Assembly (NCBI GenBank): GCA_038503035.1
Contig: JAVSML010000032.1
Location: 496,001-560,000, forward strand
Origin: Crocodylus rhombifer
Lineage: Eukaryota; Chordata; Crocodylia; Crocodylidae
DNA length: 64,000 bases
Direction of reading: 5' to 3'
In this document: positions 55,181 through 64,000 of the stretch, piece after piece
Numbering within the stretch: the first letter of the stretch is position 1
How the letters are laid out: each line of letters begins with the position of its first letter
Notes under the pieces: model-generated
The model's database searches: none
Told to the model about the DNA's origin: nothing
Seen by the model: only the letters and a program-made list of their open reading frames with translations
Made by a program: the position numbers and the translations under genes

Positions 55181-55453
55181 TAAATCAGGGGTAAGCAATA
55201 TTTATTGGCCAGAGTGCTGAAAAAACCATGCTGTCTACCTTGGAAGGTGCCTGAGTGCCAGCATGCCAAAAAACCAAATGAGGGCAGGGAGTACATGGCA
55301 GGATGCCCTGCATATTAGTATAGTTAATAATCATAAATGTTGCCCTTTTCTACAGTAAGTACCAGATTTTCTAAAAATTCTAAACCTGGTAACAATAAAT
55401 CAAACTTATATTACCTTTGCTCTCATGTATTTGTTTTGTTAAGCATGCTGTGA

Positions 55454-55578
55454 TGAGAGTAAGAAAAAGAGAATGAGAAGAGTGAGAAAGAGAAGAGAAA
55501 GGAGACAAAAAGAGGGGAGAGAGAAAAAAGAAAAGAGAGAAAAAAAGAAAAAGAGAGAGAAAGAAAAAAGAAAGAGGG
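55454..55578. repeat. Purine-rich (GA/A-rich) low-complexity tract
   Basis: About 125 bp almost entirely A and G on the plus strand, rich in GAGA and GAAAAAG words, with only a few interruptions. Confidence 0.9.
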
Positions 55579-56309
55579 TGTTTGTGCCTGCCACTTTAAG
55601 GGGCCAGAGGACAGCACAGCAGCCAACAGGTGCCTGATGAGGGCAGCCATTTTAGATTTAGGGCTGCCCATATAAACAGGGCAGTTCTGGTACTGGAGGT
55701 GAGGCAACAACATGGTCTGGCTGCTGGTATCATCTGGAGGTAAGGGAGGAGCTGTAGGGGATAGCTAGGAGGCTCCTGGTCTTGGGGATGACCTAAAGCT
55801 GCACCCTGCTGGGAGTGGGTGGCCTGGTGGGGCTCCCAGTGGTGCGGGAGCCCCCAGGAAATGCCAGGCCACTTACCACTCTGGTGAAAGGTGGGTTGGG
55901 GTACCTTAACCCCTAGCCCCCACAACTGGGTGGGTTACCCTCTTTGTAGGGTCTAGAAGATGGACCCCAGAGAGCGAGAGAGTCAGGCCATAGACTCTTA
56001 ACCTGTCCTGGCATGCCCCAACTGGTCCAAGCTGGGGCCAGGATCAGAAGGGTTGAAGGGCCAGGGGCCCACTGCAAGGGACGGCCAGAGCTGAGGGCCA
56101 GGGCCTCTGACTGGCCTGGAGGTGGGCCAGGGCTGGTAGAGCTGAAGGTCCCAGGGGGACCACACCCATAAGGGGGAAGCAGCTCAGGGAGCCATGCAGC
56201 CAGGAATGAAGGCAGAATAGGCTGCCTGAATGGAGGGATCTAAGTTGGGTTCAACTAATAGGATTCTGGGGCCCAGTGTGGGGCCAGTGATATGGATAAC
56301 ATCTGGATG

Positions 56310-56521
56310 CCATCTGCAGAGCTTGGGCTGCGGTGTAGGGGAGGAATGGAGCTGCAAAGAGTGCCCCCTGGAATCGGGGCAAGAAATGGGTAGCCTCCCG
56401 CTTTATTAACATCAATTAAATAATTAACAATAGGGCATGGTGGGTGAGAAGGCAAGTGGTTAGCCCAAAAACAGGTGGGTGGGCCACAGGGAAATCAGCC
56501 CCAAGAAGGTCCCCTCTTACA
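56310..56521. mobile_element. LTR-related segment, second copy of the solo-LTR end
   Basis: CCATCTGCAGAGCTTGGGCT, GCGGTGTAGGG, then CAATTAAATAATTAACAA and GGGCATGGTGGGTGAG match 53878-54094 in order and spacing. Upstream, the block from about 55579 has LTR-like composition, but its left boundary and target duplication could not be fixed. Confidence 0.6.
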
Positions 56522-57139
56522 GACCCTCACTGCCAATGTCTCCCACCACTACCAGCTATGGCTCAGGCCCGCTAGCCCAGGGCAGTGTCCGGTGGAGGGA
56601 GGTAGTGATACCCAAGCAGCAGCCGCCAGGACTGGGGCACTCAGGCATCCCTGATGGTCCCAGAGGGAGGACAGCCCAGGCCCAGAGCTGAGAGGGAGGG
56701 CCTAGCTGGGGCTGGGGCAGATGGACACCCCATCCTACCTGGACAGGGGCAGCACCAGGGTGCCGAGCACCAGGGCTGAGCTCTTGGGGCAGGATCTGGG
56801 GGCACCCCCGACCCCAGGTGGGAAAGTCTGTGGGGTGAAGAGGTGGGGGGGAAGGGAAAGAGCCATGGGAGGGTGGCCTTGCCCAGCACCATGCCACGCT
56901 GGCCACGGCGTGCACAGCCCCAGCAGGAGCAGCACTGGCACTGGCTGCCTCCCCGCCAGAGCCCCAGCCACTGGCTGCCTTCTCAGCCCCAGCCCTGGTG
57001 GCCCCCATGGGAGTGTCTCTGGCCCCAGCTGTCTCCCAGCCCTGGCCCCAGCCCCAGCCCCAGCCCATATGGTGCCAATCAAAATAATCTCGCGTGCCAC
57101 CTTTGGCATGCATGCCATAGGTTGTCAACCCCTGCTATA

Positions 57140-59205
57140 AATCAATGTATTACAAAGAGTTACAAGAATCGGTGTTGCTGAATGAATGCATTTAACCAAT
57201 ATTTTGCAATCTTTTGTTTGAAATAAAAAAATATTCATAACTTAATGTATTTCCTACAAGTCAGAGCAAAACAGGAATCCATGATTACAGTGGTAAACCT
57301 GTGTGATTTGTTTTGGTATATGTTTTGAGAGGTTAACAGAAAACCTTTGCCCATAAAAAATAAAGATGAGCAGGAACTGTGGATTTAGGTTTCTCTTTGC
57401 TTTATATTGTACTAAACTTTTCAACCCTTGTGACACCCTGATGGCCTTTCCTGACCCACACAGGTGTTGTAACCCACTGCTGAAGAACCACTGCACTAGA
57501 CCAAGGCAAAAGTTACTGAACAAACCAGTTGCTTCAGGCAGTAAGAGCCCCTCTTAAAACCTTTTCAGTAAAGCTCCAGTTCAGCAGTCTATCCTTATTC
57601 AGTGAAGTACTCTTATACTTAACATTAAACACTTGCTTAATTCCCACTGACTTCAATGAGATTATACACAAGCTTGACTCCTTCACTTAACCAGGACTTT
57701 AGGATGAAAATCACTGCGGCAAAGAGAACCAGCACAAGCCTATGCCCAACTGAAGTCCTGTTAAGACCTGCTTTGACAATTGGGGTGGCATTTACATGAT
57801 TCAGAACATAAACCCTGCCCTGTACCATGGCAAACTGCCTTTCAGGCTCCCAATGTGCACTGAAACTGCTGTCAATCAAAAGATTCTCGGACATTTTAAT
57901 GGGAGTTAGATCAGGGCCCTGGGGCATGCTCAGGAAAGGCTGAGAGCTCTCAACTCCCAGCAGCACAGTAAATGAAGAACATACATATATTACTGCATGG
58001 CAGCATCACCTAATGGAATGGTAGGAAAGTATCAATATTTCATGAAACAAAAAGGAAGTACAAGTAGTAAATATCCTGGACCAAATCTATAGAGAAGGCA
58101 TTAAAGTGATCATGTTCTGAAACAGTTATGAAGTTGTGGTCAAAGCACCTATAAAGTATGGCCTTTTTAAAATCTGGCTAGGTCTGATGTTTTTGGTTCA
58201 CCAAAGACTGGTGCAAAGTTATCCTTTCCATATCTTCCTGTCTCTTACTATCCAGACAAAATCACAGATAATAGGACTGGTTCAACAAAAATAAACTTTG
58301 TAGATGTTAATATAAATGCCATTAAAGAATGATGGATAAAGAATACAAGCCACTTGTGCTGTGACTACTGTTGTTGAAGAACAGTTGTTGCTTCTGCTTT
58401 TTTTGATAAATAAATAAACTTTTTGAAACAAAAGTACTACTTTCTCCACTGCTATTTTCTGCTTGCAGAAAAATGCACAGATTTCTGACAGGCTAAAATA
58501 AAACTGGAGTTGTCTTTGGGCCCCATGTTGATTCTGTGCAAGGATGAATCGCACTCTAAGTGTTTAATGATATATTGTTATGGTTATTGAACTACAATTA
58601 TACATTGGTTTTAAAGTTATTAGTGCACAAGACCATACATAAAGTAGCAGTCTAGGAAATAGTGCCTTTCTGCAGTGTAATATTATTGGTATTCATTTTA
58701 ATGACTGAAGTGTTAAAATGATAAGGTATACGTGGTATATTATTGATGTCAGCTGTTCTAGAAGTTTTCATAGCTTATTATCTTTCCTTAGTTTTCTTAG
58801 CAAAAGAAGATAAGGCATTGTGTGGTTCACTTCTGTCCAGACAACAGGACTCTTTTTTTGTCAGACTTGTGAAACATAGTTTAAAATATATTGATGTTCC
58901 TCTTCCTGGGCTTGTTTGTATGTTTGCTTGGTTACACCAATAAATAAGGATGGATTGAATGTATTGATTGATTCAAGCCCATCCATCAGCTCAGATGTTC
59001 ACCTTTTACAGCTTTCCTACTGTGTGAATGGCTTATCATCATATACCTCTCAGAGGGGTGTGAAAGATTCATATACTTTCATTTCTAAGCTATGTTTTGC
59101 CTCAAGCCCTGTCTATGCTGCCATTTTCACTATCTAGGCAACATATAATATAGCAGTATGAAGACTGAATTATAACATGATTTGAACCTGCTGCATATGA
59201 AACCA
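57140..59205. other. Mostly unrecognised; one hAT right-end fragment
   Basis: At about 57400-57500 the words CCCACTGCTGAAGAACCACT, GCACTAGA look like the right end of a CAGTGGTTCTTC hAT family; no left end was found. The rest is AT-rich and unassigned. Confidence 0.4.
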
Positions 59206-59214
59206 TGAGCCACA

Positions 59215-59473
59215 TGAGGGGTGGCCAAATCACAGCACAGGTCACAAGTAGCACGGGTAGCTTATGTGTGTGGCATGCAACAGACTGGGGAGGGAACAGG
59301 CAACACAATGGCAGATTAGGCAGGGAGCAGAAAGCAAAGCAGTAGATTGGGTAGGGAGCACAGGGTTGGGAACAAAAGACAGAACATCGGATTAGGCATG
59401 GAAAGGGGATTGGAGTGGCACTTGGGGAGGGTGCAGGGCTAATTGGTGGCATGCTTGTCAAAAAAGGTTAGCT
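59215..59473. mobile_element. Probable short hAT-like element with internal tandem repeat
   Basis: Starts near ATGAGGGGTGGCCAAATCAC and ends near GGCATGCTTGTCAAAAAAGG. The core (59300-59400) repeats GCAGATTAGGCAGGGAGCA about three times with changes. Target duplication not seen. Confidence 0.35.
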
Positions 59474-59479
59474 CCCATT

Positions 59480-61020
59480 GCTCCATGCTAAACCTGTGGA
59501 AGATGACTTACACTGAAATAGAAAGTGCACATTGCACCTCACACCAACAGGATCCTTTTCCACAGGGCAGTCCAGTCTTGGCAATGGGCATGCTGTCTAT
59601 GCACTTCCACCTTTCCCGTTTGATCTGTCAAAGAAGAAGAGGCTTAATGAGAGGCGGGGACTCCATAGAGCTCCTGCTGGTGGAGGTTTCCCAGAGATTA
59701 ATTCACTCAGTACTTCTACCTCTGATATGTCCCTCTCAGTCAGTATAACTATTCTAGAGCTGTGTCACCTTGTTGCAAGAGTCCCAAAGATCCCAGAAGA
59801 ACCCCACCATGATTATGAGTTTTTTTACAATGTCACAAACTCCTTTCCTGGAAGTGTCTCTAGCACTATGAGGCCTGTACCTAAAGTTATACTACCTTGA
59901 CCTAGCACTGAATCCAGCCCTTGGTTGTTACCTCGTTGGAAATATCTCTGTAGTCATGAGATCCTCTTCTCAAGTTTGAATATTCTTAATGGTCACACCT
60001 CCTTCACACTCTTGAGGAACTCTTGATTGCTGCAAGCATGATTATATTTTGTTATTTTTACCATAATTCTACATGGTTTCCCTGGCTGGTGTGGGTAGAG
60101 GTTTTTCTTGCTTGAGAACTCTGCTGGCCAAACTATGCAACAGACCAGTTTTATACAATTCTCCTTGGCCTTTCACCCAAAAGGTGGGCAAATAATGCAT
60201 CACAAAGATTTTCAATGCAGCTTGCAACATGGTAATGAACAGGCAAGTAGATTTTCTTTCTGGGATTGTACAGGGATGGATCCAGAAGGGTGTGGTGGCA
60301 CTCCCATTTTGGACCATGGTGTGGGAGCACCTGAGAACTTAAAACAAGTCCCCAAAGCAGGTAAAGAATCCTCCCACTCTCAGAACTTCCTCCCTCTCTC
60401 TCTGTGCTCAGTGGCACCTCTCCTCCCCACTCCTACTCTCCTACCCACAACTGCCACTTCCTCCAGCTGACCCAGAGGTAAAGGGAGCTGCAGAATGGTT
60501 TATGCCTTGTTCCAGCAGAGCTATGCAGTGGACTATCAGCAAAATCCCCCTCTGAGCCCTTAACTGTTCCCTACCAGTCCAGGGGCAAGCACAGGGAATG
60601 GCAAACCTTTCTGATGCTAATGGAGCCTGGAAAGTAGGTTTCATCTACTGGAGCCTGGCTCCCCACTCAGCCACTCCTCACAGCCCCAACTGGAGAGGGG
60701 CAGGAGCTGTCAGGACTGCCTGATGTCACTACTGATCTCTCCTTCTTTAGCCCAGAAGTGTAAGAAAAAAGGATGAGGAGGGGAATGAAAGGGAGGTGCT
60801 GCTGAGCATGAGAGGAGGGGAAGGGAAGGGCAGGAGTGTCAAGAATGGGACAGGGGGAGTCTTACCTGATTTGGGAACTTTGAAAAAGTCCCCGCAGTGC
60901 CCATCCTTGGGCAGCAGGAAGCCAGGAGCAGGGGAGGGCAGCCACATATGCAGGACTGGTTGCTGCTTCTGCAGCCCCCCTTTCCAGAATAACAACTTTG
61001 CAAGGCTGCTGCCTCCAATC
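59480..61020. other. No feature recognised
   Basis: No coding, RNA or clear transposon signal that can be supported. Confidence 0.5.
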
Positions 61021-61025
61021 CCTAA

Positions 61026-63325
61026 GGCTAGGGACAGACATTCAAAAAGCCTGAGCCTGAATTGGTTCAATCTTTGCAAGTTAGTTTAACCTGGCTAGGC
61101 TGAACCCATTTGTAACTGTTAGAGACAACCCAAACAGTGTGTGGGGCCCAGGGCAAATCAGCCTGTGTGGGATGCTGCCCCCAGATGCAAGGAAGCTAGC
61201 AGTGGATTCAGCAGTGGGGGGGAACCAGGAGGTGGGGGCTGAGCAGCTGAACGTGAAGCTGGCAGCAGCGCGAAGTTGCTGCGGCTGCTCCACCTGGCTC
61301 CACAAGGCCCCCCAAAGTGATTTGCACCCACGGCAGGGACAGCCCTGGTAACCATACAGACGTTTCCTCTGCACTGAGGAAATGCCAACACATGCCTGTA
61401 GTGACTCAGGATAGAAGCCAGGGGGTGTTAGAGCAGCCCTCCCTTCCCTTCCATAGTACTGAGCTGAAGGAGGGCATGGGGTCAGACTTGAAGATCTACA
61501 AGGTCCCTTCCAACCTGACTTCTATGGCCAGGCCCTGGCAGGATGCTCTGATTTCGGAGGGTTCCCCCCACCCCCCGCTCCTGACCAGGCCAGCAGGGAG
61601 TTGGTTACAGAACATTTAGCACCCCATCAAGGAAACAAAAGCCTTTCTCATTAGTTCAAGCTCATTAGTTCTTAAACAACTTTTTCCAAGGAAGGAACTG
61701 AGGGACATTACCAGATGACCTGTTGATTACCTCCAAAAAGCCCTAAGCACTGTGCACCACTTTCCTGTGCCACCACGTGTATCCCCTGGGGCTGTCCCAA
61801 GTACCCCCAGCAATATGTGTATGCCCAGTTGACAACCCCTGAGATAGCATACCACCTACTGGCTACAGTCCGTGCTGTGGGAGAGGGGACGGGGGTGTGA
61901 TGACTGTAGATGTTGTAGGGCCACTGCCCTGAGCTCATTTTCCTACAGGCAGTGAGAGGATGGACCTCAGCTTCGGATCACCTGGTCTGCCAGGAAGTTC
62001 GTCTTATATTTCTCTCCTGCCACGACTTTGATGATATTATATTGCTAAGAGGCAATGCCCAAGGTGATCCTACCTGGTCTCAATCCCTGTTTTCTTCTGT
62101 GGGGCTCCAAACCTCCTCTTTACCCCACCCTAGCCTCTCCAGATGGCACTCACAGTTCTCTACAGCCAGATCTTAATGCTGCCTTTGGTCTATTATTTTG
62201 CCTTCAGCCACCAGGGTGACTGTTGGCTTTGGTTAAGCTCACACCCTTCCAGGGCTGGCCTGGGCCTTCATTCAAATATCCCCAAAAAAGAGAAAGCAAA
62301 ACCCAACTGCTTTCAGTCTCTTCGTCAGACTCAGTCCATGTCCCCTTCACTTGGGGTCAGGCTCTCATGTCCCACTCACAACAAAAAATATCAGTTAGTC
62401 CAGTCACTGCTCTGCACAGGCCTGCCCTGGCTTACTCTCTCCCATGTGCAGCGAGGCTCTAACCTGAAACAGCAATTTTTCTCACTTCTCCCCCAGATCC
62501 TCAGATGTCACTCCTCTCCAGGAATTATCAGAAGCCTTGTGTGTGTGCAGGCCTCTGCCTGCCTCCTTCTCAGGGTCACACCCACAGCATTTCTCCTGCA
62601 AGTTTTGCAACACTTGCCTGCCAGGCCGCTCAGCCACTCCTCTCTCTACAGCTTGCAGGGAATTGACTGCCCTCTGCCCTTCTCCGGGGCCAGAAATACC
62701 TCTGAGCGGCCTCCCTCCTCCAATCTGAAGTGAGATGCTGCTCCGGAAATGTAGCAATTGCTTCTCTTCCCTTCCGGCCTCCAGCTGCAGCCCCGCTGGC
62801 CCTCCATGCTGTAAGTGTTGCTTGCTTTCACTTTCTCTGTCCTTTGCTGCCAGCTGCTTTTCTTCTCCTGACCTCCTCTGCCCAGCATGTAAGTCACCTT
62901 GGGACTTTTGTTTACTCTCTTTCACTCCTTCATAGGGGGGAATCCCTACTTGAGCAGGGAGTGGGGCAGGAGGAAGCCAGGGAGATGCTGCTGTGCCTGC
63001 AGTCTCTGCTGGAGCTCCAGCTAGGGAGCAGAGGAGCAGAGCCAACCCTGCTCTGGAGCAGAGAGTCTTGCCCAGGGCTACAAAGCATCTGGGATGCTGG
63101 GGGACTCTGGTTTAAGTTGAACCAGGAAGGGGTCTGGGACAGACATTGAATAAACTGGTTTGACCCTAATCAGTTAAGTCTGATACTACATTCAACCATG
63201 TTTATCTCAAACCAGTTTCAGCCATTTTCAAACTGGTTTATGGGGACTGAATGTCTGTTCTGTTACAAGTTTAAACCAGTTTCTGATCACTTCAACTGGT
63301 TTATGTGTAATGTCTGTTTCTAGCC
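61026..63325. mobile_element. PIF/Harbinger-like element, 2.3 kb, TAA target duplication
   Basis: Inverted ends GGCTAGGGACAGACATTCAA (left) and, reverse complemented, GGCTAGAAACAGACATTACA (right). TAA is present on both sides (61023-61025 and 63326-63328), the usual PIF/Harbinger site. The right subterminal zone (63130-63310) repeats AAACTGGTTTA-type words and carries two further copies of an ACAGACATT(G/C)A motif. No transposase or Myb-like frame was recognised inside; open frames there have no family resemblance. An hAT-type end (GTTGACAACCCCTG at 61830-61843) suggests a nested insertion. Confidence 0.65.
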
Positions 63326-63873
63326 TAAAGGTCCATCTACAAATAAAATGATTGTTATTACACAACAGCACCCTGATTCTCTGAGACCGGGAAGTGGAGT
63401 GGCTATGGAAACTACTGTGGCAACAGGGCTGCAATGCCAGGCACAGGGGCTTCAGGATCTGGGATCCAAGGATTCTATGTTCTTGGACACCTGCAGAATT
63501 CTCCTAGCAAAGCAGGCTTTTTTGTCACAATTGGTGCTGAATACTTTGATTTTCGATCAGATGTTGCATTATTTGTGTTCTTTTTGGCCTCCTTCAGAGA
63601 CTCTGTTCCCTGGCTTCCCTGTTCTGGAAGAGTGGAGAAGAGCCTATGCTGACTGGCTTTATAGTTCAGTCATGCTTAAAGAAGCCGTGCCCTGGCTGGG
63701 GTGTGCTGAAAGCCACACAATTGTTCCAGTGTGTTTAGAACGTTTGCCATGGTATGTCTGTAGTTCTCTCCCTTGCAAGATGTGCTGTGAGAAATAACAG
63801 TGAGAAGCAACTTGAGAAGCATTCTTCCCTACCTGTCCAATAACCAGACAGGGGAAAAAGAATATCAGAAGTA

Positions 63874-64000
63874 CAAGTGTTCAGGGTTACCATACTTCTA
63901 GGTCCAAAAAGGAGGAAACCTGTTGCGGGGGGACAGGGGGAATATGATGGTGGGGGGGCAAGTGACATGCCGGTGTCCTGCCCCTGCCCCTGCTGTTGCC
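63874..64000. mobile_element. Probable DNA-transposon fragment cut by window end
   Basis: Begins CAGGGTTACCATACTTCTAG, GTCCAAAAAGGAGGAAACC, resembling the left end of a common vertebrate hAT family (CAGGGTTACCATACGTCC). The right part is outside the window. Confidence 0.4.

Larger units (their letters stand above)
55186..57134. mobile_element. hAT-like element, 1.95 kb, with an LTR-related insert
   Basis: Left end CAGGGGTAAGCAATATTTA; right end, reverse complemented, CAGGGGTTGACAACCTATGG. Flanks TTATAAAT (55178-55185) and CTATAAAT (57135-57142) agree at 7 of 8 bases. GTGCC(A/T) words sit near both ends (GAGTGCCAGCATGCC, CGTGCCACCTTTGG). No transposase frame was recognised: the GC-rich interior is low complexity with CCCCAG units near 56990-57070. 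The segment 56310-56521 is shared with the solo LTR, so the element appears composite. Confidence 0.7.

Noticed and set aside
56556..57181. 190-codon minus-strand and 139-codon plus-strand frames
   Set aside because: Low-complexity, GC-rich interior of the hAT-like element; no domain, and open in several frames at once.
62143..62733. 196-codon plus-strand frame as a novel gene
   Set aside because: Within a transposon-bounded interval, pyrimidine-rich, no family resemblance, no splice or promoter context.
29460..64000. FAM89A or another neighbour of TRIM67 in the upstream flank
   Set aside because: FAM89A lies on this side of TRIM67 in human, but no FAM89A-like or other conserved exon was recognised; it is probably farther away.

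Overview
This is vertebrate nuclear DNA, most likely from a crocodilian or another non-avian sauropsid. It shows short exons with GT-AG introns, CR1 retrotransposons with the sauropsid-type 3' end, many hAT and PIF/Harbinger-like elements, and Penelope-like 3' ends. The crocodilian label is an inference from repeat content, not a proof.

One protein-coding gene is recognised: the 5' part of TRIM67 on the minus strand. Exons 1 to 6 are all visible and splice in frame: 27942-28895, 19379-19474, 12744-12866, 10630-10740, 8604-8763 and 117-262. They encode the first 530 residues: split RING, B-box 1, B-box 2, coiled coil, COS box and the start of the fibronectin type III domain. The rest of FN3 and the SPRY domain lie beyond position 1. 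A GC-rich, CpG-rich promoter region with GCC triplet runs covers about 28.0-29.45 kb.

Positions 263-27941 are TRIM67 introns 5 to 1. They carry CR1 copies (17.1-18.8, 20.5, 21.7-22.3 and 26.6-27.1 kb), a PIF/Harbinger-like MITE (9728-10123), an hAT MITE with its 8-bp target duplication (11386-11570), other MITEs, and a Tigger1-like element at 24771-25114 that looks very close to the mammalian Tigger1 family.

From about 29.5 kb to the right end I find no second gene. This upstream flank holds a 2.3-kb CR1 with broken endonuclease/reverse transcriptase frames (45.56-47.86 kb), a 1.0-kb solo LTR with a 5-bp target duplication and an internal minisatellite (53094-54094), and a 1.95-kb hAT-like element with an LTR-related segment inside (55186-57134). 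It also holds a 2.3-kb Harbinger-like element with TAA duplications (61026-63325) and several short hAT and Penelope-like pieces. No tRNA or rRNA gene, CRISPR array or bacterial-type system was seen.
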